A model generated the notes under the pieces. The model saw only the letters and a list, made by a program, of their open reading frames with translations. It made no database searches and had not been told where the DNA came from. Shown here piece by piece: positions 35,159-45,910 of a stretch of 64,000 bases of DNA (positions within the stretch are counted from its first letter, which is position 1; every line of letters starts with the position of its first letter). A program made the translations under genes and the position numbers. Source of the DNA: Rhodothalassium salexigens DSM 2132 (lineage in GTDB: Bacteria; Pseudomonadota; Alphaproteobacteria; Sphingomonadales; Rhodothalassiaceae). The stretch covers positions 124,001-188,000 of the forward strand of contig NZ_SLXO01000007.1 of the NCBI RefSeq assembly GCF_004341375.1, written 5' to 3'.

Positions 35159-36472
35159 TCAGGCGGCGCGGCGCGGCGGCTGGCTGTCCACCAGCGGCTT
35201 TTGATAGACCTTGGACGCGCCCAACAGCCGCATCACCCATTTCTCGTAGAACGGCTCCACCACGCCCTTCTTGAGCTTGCGCATGAAGTACCACTCATAC
35301 GCGATCTTGGCATAGTGGACCCAGCGCCCTTCCATGGCCCAGTTGACATTGCGCGGCGGGGTCTGCGGGATCGCCAGGAACGCCGCCCCGCCATTGCCAT
35401 AGTCGGCGAGGCAGAAGGCGTTCCAGGTCGCCACATAGCTAGGCGCCCGCCCGGCGATGGCGTCGCGGATGTTGCGCGCGGCGGCGTTGGCCATGGTCTC
35501 GATCATGAACCCGGTCTTGGGCACCCCGCACGGCACCGGCGTCTGGGCGATGGGCGGGATCGCCACGCACACGCCGACCGCATAGACATTGGGATAGGCG
35601 GGGTTGCGCTGATAGTCGTCGACCAGCACGAAGCGCTTGTCGTTGACCAGCGCGCCGGTTTGGGCCAGGGCGGCGACGCCCCGGAACGGCGGCAACATCA
35701 TCGCCATGCGCTTGTCGACCCGGTGCTCGCGGCGCACCTGGCCCAGATCGTCCAATTCCTCCACGGTCATCGCCGCCGCGTCCACCCGGGTGGTGCGGGC
35801 ATTGGTGATCCACGGGATATGCCGGTCGCGCAGTTCGGATTCGAGCATCGACTTGGTGTCGCCGACCCCGTCGAGGCCCAGATGGCCGATATAGGGCTCG
35901 GCGGTGACGAAGGTCATCGGCACCTTGTGGCGGATCTTGCGCCGGCGCAGTTCGCGGTCGAGCACGAAGGCATATTCATAGGCCGGACCGAAGCAGGACG
36001 CGCCGGGCAGCGAGCCCACCACCACCGGCCCCGGGTCGGCGACCAGGGCTTCCAGCGCGGTGTGGGCGCCGGCGGCGTGCGGGGTGGTGCAGACCGACTG
36101 GGTGTAACCGTCGTCCGGCCCGCAGCCGGGAATGGCGTCGAACGCCAACTCGGGCCCGGTGGCGACCACCAGATAGTCATAGTCGAGCGTGCGCCCGTCG
36201 GCGAGCGTCAGCCGGCTCCGCTCGGGGTGCACCGCCGCGACCCCGGTGGCGTCGAAGCGGATGCCGTGGCGCGCCAGATGGCGCCCGAGCGGCACCTCAA
36301 CCCGCTCGCGCCGCCGCCAGCCCACCGCCACCCACGGGTTCGACGGCGTGAACTGGAACGTCTCGCGGTCCGAGATCAACAGGATCTGGGCGTCGCGGCC
36401 CAGATGGTGGCGCAGCTCGTAGGCCATGGTGATGCCGCCGATGCCGCCGCCCATGACGATGATGTTTGGCAT
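35159..36472 (-). CDS. sqr: Sulfide:quinone oxidoreductase
   Basis: Membrane-peripheral flavoprotein oxidising sulfide and passing electrons to quinone. The ATG at 36472 has AAGGAT just upstream and gives 437 residues. The FAD dinucleotide fold starts at NIIVMGGGIGGITMAYEL. The three redox cysteines of classical SQR are in place: Cys128 (TQSVCTTPHA), Cys160 (PGASCFGPAYEYAF) and Cys354 (NAFCLADYGNGGAAF), matching the spacing in characterised enzymes. The GVCVAIPPIAQTPVPCGVPKTGFMIETM segment binds FAD and quinone. It is monocistronic and convergent with the polyamine synthase-like gene. The BigR/SqrR-like ArsR regulator at 16.3-16.8 kb could be relevant, but no shared operator was seen. Confidence 0.92.
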   Translation of the reverse strand: MPNIIVMGGGIGGITMAYELRHHLGRDAQILLISDRETFQFTPSNPWVAVGWRRRERVEVPLGRHLARHGIRFDATGVAAVHPERSRLTLADGRTLDYDYLVVATGPELAFDAIPGCGPDDGYTQSVCTTPHAAGAHTALEALVADPGPVVVGSLPGASCFGPAYEYAFVLDRELRRRKIRHKVPMTFVTAEPYIGHLGLDGVGDTKSMLESELRDRHIPWITNARTTRVDAAAMTVEELDDLGQVRREHRVDKRMAMMLPPFRGVAALAQTGALVNDKRFVLVDDYQRNPAYPNVYAVGVCVAIPPIAQTPVPCGVPKTGFMIETMANAAARNIRDAIAGRAPSYVATWNAFCLADYGNGGAAFLAIPQTPPRNVNWAMEGRWVHYAKIAYEWYFMRKLKKGVVEPFYEKWVMRLLGASKVYQKPLVDSQPPRRAA

Positions 36473-37057
36473 GATCCTTCCCCAAGTTCGCGCCCGCCCC
36501 GACGCCCCGAAACCTGCGGCCGGCCGGCCGGCCCGGACGCTAGCGCTCCGGACGCCAACCGGTATCCGGCCAATACCCGACCGAGCCCTGGCGAGCCCCC
36601 ACGAGCTCCCACGAGCCCCGGCGAACCCCGCGCGACCCGGGCGGTACCAGATCGCCGCGCGGTCTCGATCCCGGTTGCCGTGCCGGTCTCGGTTGCGGCA
36701 CCGGCTTTCGCCCTGGCCCCGGGCCGGAAGGCGGTCACCGGTCACGATGCGCAATGTGGTTCTTCTATTTTTTCCGATCATACCCCAGCCGGGACAGATA
36801 TTCAAACATTCGCATGTATGGATACGTCGCGTCGACGCCGGCTGTCCGGGCACCGGCCGCTCATAGAGCCGGTCGCGTGGCCGCGTAACGCCCCATCAAC
36901 CTTTTCTTGTTTCGATAGCGGTGTGGTTCGAGGCCGCCAGACCGGAGCGCACGGCGTTGGCCGGGGCTGCCAGGTCGCCATGGCCGGTCGCTTGCTTGTG
37001 CCTGGGCGACCTTCGGTGTAGTCAAAGAACGCACGCACACATAAAGGGAACGCGCCG
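36473..37057. other. Divergent intergenic region, no gene seen
   Basis: 585 bp between divergent sqr and the type I secretion operon. It includes degenerate short repeats of the form GAGCCC-GGCGAG around 36583-36625 and an AT-richer stretch (36750-36830) that may hold promoters. The open frames here have no ribosome sites and Arg/Pro-rich composition. The secretion operon start has AAAGGGA about 9 bases upstream of its ATG. Confidence 0.4.
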
Positions 37058-38953
37058 ATGGCCAACCGATCGCGCGGCGCGGCCGTGCCGCGCCTGGTTC
37101 GCGAGTTGCTGGCGGAACTGCGCGGCGGCCTCGTCTGGACCGGCGTGTTCAGCCTGTTCATCAACGTGCTGATGCTGACCACGCCGTTCTACATGTTGCA
37201 GATCTACGACCGGGTGCTGACCTCGGGCAGCGTGCCGACGCTGCTCTATCTGACCCTCGTGGGCGTGTTCCTGCTCGCCATGATGGGGCTGCTTGAACTG
37301 GCCCGGTCGCGGCTGTTGGTGCGGGTCAGCGGGCGCATCGACCGCAAGCTCGGCGACCCGGTGTTCGCGCGCATGGTCGACGCGTCGCTCAGCCGCGGCG
37401 CCGGCCGGGCCGAGCCGCTGCGCGACCTGGAAAAGGTGCGCACCTTCGCCACCGGACCGGGCATCATTGCGCTGTTCGACGCGCCCTGGGCGCCGATCTT
37501 TTTCGCGGTGATCTTCCTGCTGCACCCGGTGCTGGGGCTGCTGGCGCTGTCGGGCGGGGTGCTATTGTTCGTCCTCGCCCTGGTCAGCGAATGGCTGACC
37601 CGCAAGCCGCTGACCGAGGCCGGGTCCATGGGCCAGCGCGCGCAATGGTACGCCGAGGATTGCGCCAACAATGCCGAGGTGGTCGCAGCCCTGGGCATGA
37701 CCGACGGCGTGCGCGCGCGCTGGCGCGACGCCTATGCCCAAAGCCTGGGCCACCAGGCGCTGGCGTCCGACCGCTCGGGCCTGTTGACCGCGCTGACCAA
37801 GTTCGTGCGCCCGGCCCTGCAGATGGCCATGCTCGGCGCCGGCGCCTATCTGGTGCTCGCCCAAGAGATGTCGCCGGGCGCGATGATCGCCGGGTCGATC
37901 ATGCTCGGCCGCGCGCTGGCGCCGATCCAGACCGCCATCGCCCAGTGGCGCAACGTCATCCAGACCCGCCAGGCCTATCACCGGCTCAAGGACTTCCTGG
38001 CCGATGCGCCGACCACGCCCGAACCCATGGCCCTGCCCCGACCGCGCGGCGACATCCAGGTGGAGCGGCTGGTGGCCCCGGCGCCGGGCGGCGAGCAGCC
38101 GGTGATCAAGGGCATCGGCTTCGCGATCCCAGCCGGCACCTCGGTCGGCATCATCGGCCCCAGTGCCGCCGGCAAGTCGAGCCTGGCGCGGCTGCTGGTC
38201 GGCGTGTGGACGCCCAGCCACGGTGCCGTGCGCCTCGATGGTGCCGACGTGGCGCAGTGGGACCGCGCCCAACTGGGCCCGCATATCGGCTATCTGCCCC
38301 AGTCGGTGGCGCTGCTCGAAGGCTCGGTGAAGGACAATATCGCCCGCTTCGGCCCGGTCGACCCGGACAAGGTGGTCAAGGCCGCCGAGCGCGCCGGCGT
38401 CCACCAGATGATCCTGCGCCTCGCCGACGGCTATGACACCGATATCGGGCGCACCGGGGCGGCGCTGTCGCCCGGCCAGCGCCAGCGCATCGCGCTCGCC
38501 CGGGCGATCTATGGCGACCCGGCGCTGGTGGTGCTCGATGAACCCAATGCCAGCCTGGACAGCGACGGCGAGGCGGCGCTCAAACGCTGTCTGGACGCCC
38601 TGCGCCGCGAGGCCACCACGGTGGTGGTGATCTCGCACCGGCCGTCGCTGTTGAGCGACATCGACCGCCTGCTGGTCCTGGCCGACGGCAAGATCGACAC
38701 CTACGGCCCCCGCGACGAGGTGATGAAGAAGCTGGTGCGCAGCGTGCCCAAGCCGAACGGCAACGCCGACCCGGGGGACAAGGCGCGGGGCGGCCCAGCC
38801 CCGGAAGATAAGGCCGCGGACGGCACGGCCCCGCAAGGCAAGGCTCGGGGCGACGGGGCGGCGGCGCCCGGCGCCGGCGACCGGCCTGCGGCGAACGCGG
38901 GCCAAGGCGCCACCGGCCCGCGCGCCGTCTCGACCGGAGAGGGACAGGCATGA
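37058..38953 (+). CDS. Type I secretion ABC transporter (permease/ATPase, PrtD-like)
   Basis: Inner-membrane exporter of a type I secretion system. It has 631 residues. Six transmembrane segments lie within residues 20-300 (for example VFSLFINVLMLTTPFYMLQIYDRVL). The nucleotide-binding domain has Walker A GPSAAGKSSL near residue 365, the Q-loop YLPQSVALLEGSVKDNIA, the signature LSPGQRQRIALARAIYGDP and Walker B LVVLDEPNASLD. There is no N-terminal C39 peptidase, so the substrate should be an RTX- or lipase-like protein with a C-terminal signal. The C-terminal 60 residues are a low-complexity Gly/Ala/Asp tail. It overlaps the adaptor gene by 4 bp. Confidence 0.95.
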   Translation: MANRSRGAAVPRLVRELLAELRGGLVWTGVFSLFINVLMLTTPFYMLQIYDRVLTSGSVPTLLYLTLVGVFLLAMMGLLELARSRLLVRVSGRIDRKLGDPVFARMVDASLSRGAGRAEPLRDLEKVRTFATGPGIIALFDAPWAPIFFAVIFLLHPVLGLLALSGGVLLFVLALVSEWLTRKPLTEAGSMGQRAQWYAEDCANNAEVVAALGMTDGVRARWRDAYAQSLGHQALASDRSGLLTALTKFVRPALQMAMLGAGAYLVLAQEMSPGAMIAGSIMLGRALAPIQTAIAQWRNVIQTRQAYHRLKDFLADAPTTPEPMALPRPRGDIQVERLVAPAPGGEQPVIKGIGFAIPAGTSVGIIGPSAAGKSSLARLLVGVWTPSHGAVRLDGADVAQWDRAQLGPHIGYLPQSVALLEGSVKDNIARFGPVDPDKVVKAAERAGVHQMILRLADGYDTDIGRTGAALSPGQRQRIALARAIYGDPALVVLDEPNASLDSDGEAALKRCLDALRREATTVVVISHRPSLLSDIDRLLVLADGKIDTYGPRDEVMKKLVRSVPKPNGNADPGDKARGGPAPEDKAADGTAPQGKARGDGAAAPGAGDRPAANAGQGATGPRAVSTGEGQA

Positions 38954-40389
38954 CCGACCATCCAACGCCCCGCCCCGCGCGCCCGTCCGCCGACCGGCCC
39001 CGCAACTGGCTCGGCCGGCTGCGGGACCGGGCGGCCCGAACCGGCGACAGCACCGCCGCCAGCGGGGCCGGCACCGCCCGCGATCCCTACACCGACACCC
39101 GCCCGGCGATCGTGCTCGGTGCTGTGGTGCTGGCGATCACCTTCGGCGGTTTCGGCACCTGGGCGGCGGTCAGCCGCATCGAAGGCGCGGTGATCGCGCC
39201 CGGCATGGTCAAGGTGCTGTCCAACCGCAAGCAGGTACAGCACCTGGAAGGCGGCATCATCGACCGCATCTATGTGAACAATGGCGACCGGGTCGCCCAA
39301 GGCGACATCCTGGTGCGGCTCGACGAGACCCGGGCGCGCGCGCAGTTGGATATCTACGCCAAGCGCCTGTTCACCAACCGCGCCGCCGCCGCGCGACTGG
39401 CCGCCGAATTGGCCGGGGCGGAGGCGGTGCGCTTTGCCGACGCGTTGCAGGCCAAGGCCGCCGCCACCCCCGCCTTCGCCGAGATCCTGGACGCCCAGCG
39501 CCAATTGTTCGAGGCGCGCCGGGCGACGCTCGCCGGTCAGATCCGCGTCACCCGCGAGCGCATCGGCCAGTTGGAGGAGCAGATCGAGGGCCGGCGCGCC
39601 CAGGCGCGCTCCAACGCCCGGCAGATCGCGCTGATCGAGGACGAGTTGGCGGGGCTCGAAGACCTGTTGGAAAAGGGCCTGACCCGCAAGGACCGGGTGT
39701 CGGCGCTGCGCCGCGAGGCGGCCCGACTGGAGGGCGAGCGCGGCGAGCATATCGCCGCCATCGCCTCGTCGCGCCGGGCGATCTCGGAGGCCGAGTTGGA
39801 GATCGTCCAGTACCGGCAGAGCTTCGCCGAGCGGGCGTCGGAAGAGATGCGCGAGCGCCAGGCGGAAATCTCCGAGTTGACCGAACGGGTCGGCGCGGCG
39901 CGCTTCACCCTCGACCATATCGACATCCGCGCGCCGGTCAGCGGCACGGTGGTCAACATGACCGCGTTCACCGAAGGCGGCGTGATCCAGCCCGGCACCC
40001 GCCCCGACAGCGCGATCATGGAGATCGTGCCCGAAGACGATGTGCTGGTGGTCGAAGCGCGGGTCGAGCCCACCGACATCGACGAGGTGTCGCCGGGCCA
40101 GAAAGCGTGGGTGCAGTTCACCGCCTTTGCCAGCCGCAATGTGCCGCGCCTGGAAGGCCGGGTGAGCTATGTCTCAGCCGACATCCTGACCGACGAGCGC
40201 CAGCAGGTGTCCTACTTCACCGTGCGCATCGAGGTCGACGACGCCGAGGTCGACCGCCTGGGCCAGGGCAACCGTCTGCAACCGGGCCTGCCCGCCGACG
40301 TGATGATCCGCACCGGCAGCCGGACGCCGCTTGCCTATCTGCTCAAGCCGATCAAGGACAGCATGGACATGGCCTGGCGCGAAAGCTGA
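38950..40389 (+). CDS. HlyD-family type I secretion periplasmic adaptor
   Basis: 479 residues. A basic cytoplasmic N-terminus is followed by one membrane helix (about 50-72, IVLGAVVLAITFGGFGTWAAV). The first lipoyl half includes KQVQHLEGGIIDRIYVNNGDRVAQGDILVRLD, a long coiled-coil hairpin spans about residues 130-310, and the second lipoyl/beta-barrel part contains IRAPVSGTVVNMTAFTEGGVIQPG and VEARVEPTDIDEVSPGQKAWVQF. It links the ABC exporter to a TolC-type outer membrane channel, which is not encoded here. Translationally coupled to the exporter by ATGA. Confidence 0.95.
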   Translation: MTDHPTPRPARPSADRPRNWLGRLRDRAARTGDSTAASGAGTARDPYTDTRPAIVLGAVVLAITFGGFGTWAAVSRIEGAVIAPGMVKVLSNRKQVQHLEGGIIDRIYVNNGDRVAQGDILVRLDETRARAQLDIYAKRLFTNRAAAARLAAELAGAEAVRFADALQAKAAATPAFAEILDAQRQLFEARRATLAGQIRVTRERIGQLEEQIEGRRAQARSNARQIALIEDELAGLEDLLEKGLTRKDRVSALRREAARLEGERGEHIAAIASSRRAISEAELEIVQYRQSFAERASEEMRERQAEISELTERVGAARFTLDHIDIRAPVSGTVVNMTAFTEGGVIQPGTRPDSAIMEIVPEDDVLVVEARVEPTDIDEVSPGQKAWVQFTAFASRNVPRLEGRVSYVSADILTDERQQVSYFTVRIEVDDAEVDRLGQGNRLQPGLPADVMIRTGSRTPLAYLLKPIKDSMDMAWRES

Positions 40390-40554
40390 GCCGCCGCCGC
40401 GCGCCCGGCCCCGCAACCGTGATGCCCGACCGTCGTCGCCAGACGGGCGGGGCGATGGGGCCGGTTCCTTCGGTGTGTCCGGGCGGTCGGTCTTGGACCG
40501 GCAAGCGCCCATGCGACCGATCAAAGCCCGCCCCACAAGCGCGACGCCTGCGGA

Positions 40555-41202
40555 TCAGATCACCATGGTGCCCAGGGTATTGCGCCGGCCCGGTGGGCGC
40601 GGGCGGTCCAGGTCGAGGATGCGGGTGGTGTAGATGCTTTCGCCTTCCCGATCCACGGTGCGCACCGACAGGCCCAGCGCCGGCGCATAGGTGGCCTGCC
40701 GGTAGAGCGTCAACGTGCGTCCGCCCTTCAGCGTGCGTTCCTGGCGAATGGCGATCACGAAGGCCTCGTATTCGGTGCCGGCGATGCGCACGCTGGTCTT
40801 GTCCTCGACCCGCATGGCGACCCGGATCGACCCGCGGATGTCCTGATTGACCACCCGGAAGCGGCTTTCGAACCGGGTCTCGGCGCCGACCCGGAGCGGA
40901 AACAGCGCCTCGACCGTCTCGCTGTCGAATTCGTTGATCCAGTGAAACGACTTGTCGATCGCCTCGGTGACGAACAGACCGCGATAATATTTGCGGTGGT
41001 TGGACAGCGTGCCCCGGCGATAGAAAGAGATATGCGCCACCTTGCCGGTCACCTTGGACACATACATCTCGTGCGCGGTGCCGTTGATGTCGATGGTCGC
41101 CGACAGGCCGGCCGACAACGGATAGCGCCCGGCCGTGCGATCGCATGCCGCCAACGCACCGATACACACGAACAGCAGAACGGTCATCCGCCAAAGGCTC
41201 AT
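40555..41202 (-). CDS. Putative lipoprotein of unknown function
   Basis: 215 residues from the ATG at 41202, with GAGGGTGG upstream. The signal peptide has a lipobox LAAC (Cys at residue 19). The rest is predicted mainly beta: repeated strands such as ATIDINGTAHEMYVSKVTGKVAHISFYRRG, ETRFESRFRVVN, SVRIAGTEYEAFVIAIRQER and YAPALGLSVRTVDREGESIYTTRILDLD. The last strands resemble those of secreted proteins with DUF3108-like folds, but I cannot assign a family. It is a single gene, convergent with the secretion operon. Confidence 0.75.
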   Translation of the reverse strand: MSLWRMTVLLFVCIGALAACDRTAGRYPLSAGLSATIDINGTAHEMYVSKVTGKVAHISFYRRGTLSNHRKYYRGLFVTEAIDKSFHWINEFDSETVEALFPLRVGAETRFESRFRVVNQDIRGSIRVAMRVEDKTSVRIAGTEYEAFVIAIRQERTLKGGRTLTLYRQATYAPALGLSVRTVDREGESIYTTRILDLDRPRPPGRRNTLGTMVI

Positions 41203-41314
41203 CGCGCCACCCTCGAACCGGCCATGGGCCACCTCGCTAGCACGATGCCCGGGTCTTGCAAAGGTCGCGCGGCGGCAGCACACGGCCAGGGGGGCACGAA
41301 GACAGAGGCGTCGG

Positions 41315-41851
41315 TCACACCACCGACGCGTGATCCTTCGGCACGTCGAAGCTGATCAGTTGGCCGCGCCCCGGCACCAGATCGACCCAGGCGTCGATGT
41401 CGAGCGACAGGCGCGCCAGCGCCGCGGTGGGGAACTTATCCTCCAACCGATTGAGGGGGGTGTCGCCGGCCGCGCCATGCTGGTCGTGGGCGAGCGCCAG
41501 GGCCAGATCCTGCAAGCCCGGATTGTGGCCGATTATCAGCGCGTCGGCGGCGTCGGCGGGCAGCCCGCGGATCACCTGCATCAGGTCCGACACGTCGGCC
41601 TCGTAAAGCATCGGCTCGAACCGCGGCGCGGCCGAGAAGGCCGCAAAGGCCGCGACCCGCGTCAGGGTCTCGCGGGTGCGCGCGCTTGGCGAACACACAA
41701 GGCAGGCCGGGTCGACCCCGCGCTCGGCGATCAACCGCCCCATGATCGCGCACGCGCCGCGCCCGCGCTTGTTGAGCGGCCGGTCGAAATCGTCGAGGCC
41801 GGGGTCCGACCAACTCGACTTGGCGTGGCGCAACAGCCAAAGGGTTTTCAT
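41315..41851 (-). CDS. SixA-like histidine phosphatase
   Basis: 178 residues. The N-terminus MKTLWLLRHAKSSW carries the RHA/G catalytic motif of the histidine phosphatase superfamily, and IIGHNPGLQDLALAL supplies the second His. The size and RHAKS motif match SixA, which dephosphorylates histidine phosphotransfer domains. The start ATG overlaps the end of the sterol desaturase-like gene by 4 bp, so they are coupled. The native target cannot be told from the sequence. Confidence 0.93.
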   Translation of the reverse strand: MKTLWLLRHAKSSWSDPGLDDFDRPLNKRGRGACAIMGRLIAERGVDPACLVCSPSARTRETLTRVAAFAAFSAAPRFEPMLYEADVSDLMQVIRGLPADAADALIIGHNPGLQDLALALAHDQHGAAGDTPLNRLEDKFPTAALARLSLDIDAWVDLVPGRGQLISFDVPKDHASVV

Positions 41852-42714
41852 GGTGCGTCGGGCTCTCCCTCGGGCGCCGGTTTGGCCATGGCGGTGGTCG
41901 ACGGCGCGCCGCCCAGCCCGCGCAGCGGCGCGGCGAGCAGGCGCGGCAAGGTTACCTGGTGGCTCTGCTGGCATTCGGGCAGGCCCAGCGTCACCGCCAC
42001 CGGTCCGGCTGCGGGGCGGGCGCGATAGGTCCCGAACAGGCGGTCCCAGACGATCAGGTTGAAGCCGAAATTGCTGTCGGTCTCGCAGCCCAGGGTGGAG
42101 TGGTGGACCACGTGCACGTCCGGGGTCACGATGACCCGGCGCAAGATCCGGTCGACGGCTGCCGGCAGGCGCAGATTGGCGTGGTTGAAGAGCGCCAGCG
42201 CGTTCAGCACCACCTCGAACACCACCACCGCCGCCGCCGGCGCGCCCAAGGCCACCACCACCGCCACCTTGTAGAACATCGACAGCACGAACTCCATCGG
42301 GTGGAAGCGCAGGCCCGAGGTCACGTCCAGATCCAGGTCGGCATGGTGGACCCGGTGCACGCGCCACAACCAGGGCAGCCGGTGCATGGCCACATGCTGG
42401 CCATAGATCGCCAGGTCGAGCGCCAGCACCGCGATCGCGAACGCCGCCCCATCGGCGAGCCCGAGCCAGCGCAACAGACCCCAGCCCGCCGCCTCGGCCC
42501 ACAAGGCGGCACTGACCGCGACCACCGGAATGACCAGGCGCAATGCCAAGGTGCCAAGCGCCACCAACGCCAGATTCACCGGCCAGCGCCAACCGCGCCG
42601 CTGGCGCCGGGCGCGGCGCGGGAACACAGCCTCGGCCAACGCCAGCGCGGTCAGAAGCCCCGCGAAGACGCCCAGGCGCACCATCGGCTCGTGATCGAGA
42701 AGAAACTGCTGCAT
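41848..42714 (-). CDS. Sterol desaturase/fatty acid hydroxylase family membrane protein
   Basis: 288 residues with four to five membrane helices. The di-iron histidine clusters are visible: HVAMHRLPWLWRVHRVHHAD (H-X3-H and H-X2-HH types) in the middle and NHANLRL...VHVVHHSTLGCETDSNFGF towards the C-terminus. Such enzymes hydroxylate or desaturate lipids such as hopanoids, carotenoids or ornithine lipids. It is coupled to the SixA-like gene and divergent from the osmoprotectant transporter operon with a 60-bp gap. Confidence 0.92.
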   Translation of the reverse strand: MQQFLLDHEPMVRLGVFAGLLTALALAEAVFPRRARRQRRGWRWPVNLALVALGTLALRLVIPVVAVSAALWAEAAGWGLLRWLGLADGAAFAIAVLALDLAIYGQHVAMHRLPWLWRVHRVHHADLDLDVTSGLRFHPMEFVLSMFYKVAVVVALGAPAAAVVVFEVVLNALALFNHANLRLPAAVDRILRRVIVTPDVHVVHHSTLGCETDSNFGFNLIVWDRLFGTYRARPAAGPVAVTLGLPECQQSHQVTLPRLLAAPLRGLGGAPSTTAMAKPAPEGEPDAP

Positions 42715-42774
42715 GGCCCGCTCTATGCCACATCACCGGCGCCAATGCATCCGGCGCTTGAATGTGGGATATAG

Positions 42775-43601
<827 letters not shown>

Positions 43602-43605
<4 letters not shown>

Positions 43606-45182
43606 CCGACGACCGATCGTTGGACTGGACCCGCAACCGGCCCGGCGGCCGCGCCCGGCTGTTCGCGACCCTGGCTCTCCTGGTCTGCCTGTCCATCCTG
43701 ACCGCAACGGGCGGCGCGCGGGCGACCGCGTCGTCGCAAACCGACGATACCGACGCCCGGCCGGTGATCACCATCGCCTCGAAGGCGCACACCGAATCGG
43801 TGGTGCTGGCCGAAGCGGCGCGGCTGCTGCTGGAAAACGCCGGCTTCGAGGTCCACCACCGCGCCGAACTGGGCGGCAGCCAGGTAGTGTTCAAGGCGCT
43901 CGAAAACGGCGATATCGACCTCTACCCCGACTATACCGGCACGCTGCAACACGAGATCTTCGCGGGCCAGGCGCCGGGCATCGCCGCGCTGCGCCAACGC
44001 CTTGCCGAACGCGGGCTGGCGATGGGGCCGCCGCTCGGCTTCGACAATACCTACGCCATCGCCATGCGCGCCGGGCACGCGCAGCGCCTGGGCATCGAGA
44101 CCCTGGCCGACCTGGCCCAACACCCCGACCTGGCGCTCGGCTTTTCCAACGAATTCCTCGACCGGGGCGACGGCTGGCGCGGCATGGCCAAGCGCTACGA
44201 CCTGCCGCACCGCAACGTCCAGGGCATACAGCACAACCTGGCCTATCGCGCCATCGCCAGCGGTCGCATCGACGTCACCGACGCCTATGCCACCGACGCC
44301 GAGATCGTCGCCTATGACCTGGCGGTGCTGCGCGACAACCGGCGCTACTTCCCCGGCTATGAGGGCGCCTATGTCTATGATCGGGACCTGGATCCGCGCG
44401 CGGTCCGGGCGCTCAACCGGCTTGCCGGCGCCATCGACGCCGACACCATGCGCCGGGCCAACGCGCTGGTGAAGCTCGAAGGCCGGCCGGACGGTGTGGC
44501 CGCGGCCAAGCTGCTTGGCGAGACCGGTACGCTCGATGTGGACGTGGCCAGCGGCCCCGGCCTCGCCGAACGGCTGTGGGGCTATACCGTGGCGCACCTG
44601 GGGCTGGTGGCGGTGTCGCTGGGCCTGGCGCTGGTCATCGCGGTGCCTTTGGGCATCGCGGCGGCGCGCTTGCCGCGGCTGGGGCACGTGGTGCTGGGCA
44701 CCGTGGGCGTGCTGCAGACGATCCCGTCGCTGGCGCTGCTGGTGGTGTTGATCCCGTTGCTCGGCATCGGCTGGGCGCCGACGGTGGCGATGCTGTTCGT
44801 CTATTCGCTGCTGCCGCTGGTGCGAAACACCCATGCCGGCCTGACCGGCATCCCGCTGTCGCTGCAACACGCCGCCCAAGCGCTCGGCCTGCCCGCGCGC
44901 GCCAAGCTGTGGCGCATCGAATTGCCGCTGGCGCTGCCGACCATCCTGGCCGGGGTCAAGACCGCCGCGGTGATCAATGTGGGCACCGCCACGCTCGGCG
45001 CCCTGGTCGGCGCCGGCGGCTATGGCCAGCCGATTCTGACCGGCATCCGGCTCAACGACCAGTCGCTGATCCTTGAAGGGGCGATCCCCTCGGCGGTTCT
45101 GGCGCTTCTGGTGGTGGTGGTGTTCGAGGGCGTCGAGCGCGCCCTGGTGGCACCGCCGCTGCGCGGCAAAACCGGGCGGTAA
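43602..45182 (+). CDS. Fused osmoprotectant-binding protein and permease (OpuC-like)
   Basis: 526 residues. The signal/anchor segment is near residues 20-42. The substrate-binding domain follows (about 55-310) with ITIASKAHTESVVLAEAARLLLENAGF, GGSQVVFKALENGDIDLYPDYTGTL and DAYATDAEIVAYDLAVLRDNRRYFPGYEGAYV, typical of OpuCC-type betaine/choline binding proteins. The permease domain (about 325-515) has five or so helices and the ATPase-contact loop HAAQALGLPARAKLWRIELPLALPTILAGVKTAAV. The order binding domain first, permease second is the reverse of the commoner fusion. With the ATPase gene it would form a complete importer. Confidence 0.92.
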
Positions 45183-45207
45183 CGCGCCCCAAGGAGACGA
45201 CCGCACC

Positions 45208-45849
45208 ATGCCCGACGACCTGTTGATCGACGGCCCGGCCGACGCCGCCGCCACGCTGGTGCTGGCCCACGGCGCCGGCGCGCCCATGGACAGCGCGTTC
45301 ATGGACCGGGTGGCCCGTGGCCTGGGCGCGCACGGGGTCCGCGTGGTGCGGTTCGAGTTCGACTATATGGCCCGGCGCCGCAGCGACGGCGTCAAGCGCC
45401 CGCCCGAGGCCCAGGCCAAGCTGCTGGCGCGGTTTACCCATGTGATCGACCAGGTGGCCGAGCAGGGGGCGCCGGCCGGCGGCCGGCTGGCGATCGGCGG
45501 CAAGTCCATGGGCGGGCGCATGGCGACGCTGTTGGCGGCCCAGGGCGTGGGCGACGCGGTGGCGGTGTTCGGCTATCCCTTCCACCCGCCGGGCAAGCCC
45601 GAGCGCCTGCGCCTCGACCATTTCCCGGCCCTGCGCTGTCCGGTACTGATCGCCCAGGGCAACCGCGACCCGTTCGGCACCCGGGACGAGGTGGCGGGCT
45701 ACCCCCTGCCGGCCACGGTGCACCTGCACTGGGCCGAGGACGGCAATCACGACCTCAAGCCGCGCAAGGCATCCGGCCGCAGCCATGACGACACCATCGA
45801 CGAGGCGGTGGCGGCGGTGGCCCGGTTTCTGACCGACCCGGGCCGCTGA
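45208..45849 (+). CDS. Alpha/beta hydrolase (KANL3/Tex30-like)
   Basis: 213 residues. AAGGAGA lies 8 bases before the ATG. The oxyanion-hole region is LVLAHGAGAPMDSAFM, the nucleophile elbow G-G-K-S-M-G with Ser near residue 98, and the acid/His residues are likely in QGNRDPFGT and EDGNHDLKPR. This matches the small hydrolase group related to KANL3/Tex30, whose substrates are unknown. It starts 25 bp after the transporter operon and may be transcribed with it. Confidence 0.88.
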   Translation: MPDDLLIDGPADAAATLVLAHGAGAPMDSAFMDRVARGLGAHGVRVVRFEFDYMARRRSDGVKRPPEAQAKLLARFTHVIDQVAEQGAPAGGRLAIGGKSMGGRMATLLAAQGVGDAVAVFGYPFHPPGKPERLRLDHFPALRCPVLIAQGNRDPFGTRDEVAGYPLPATVHLHWAEDGNHDLKPRKASGRSHDDTIDEAVAAVARFLTDPGR

Positions 45850-45910
45850 CCGCGCAGACTGGCGCTCCCGCAAGCGGCCCGGCGCCGGCTTGCCGCCTCT
45901 GGCGACCCGC

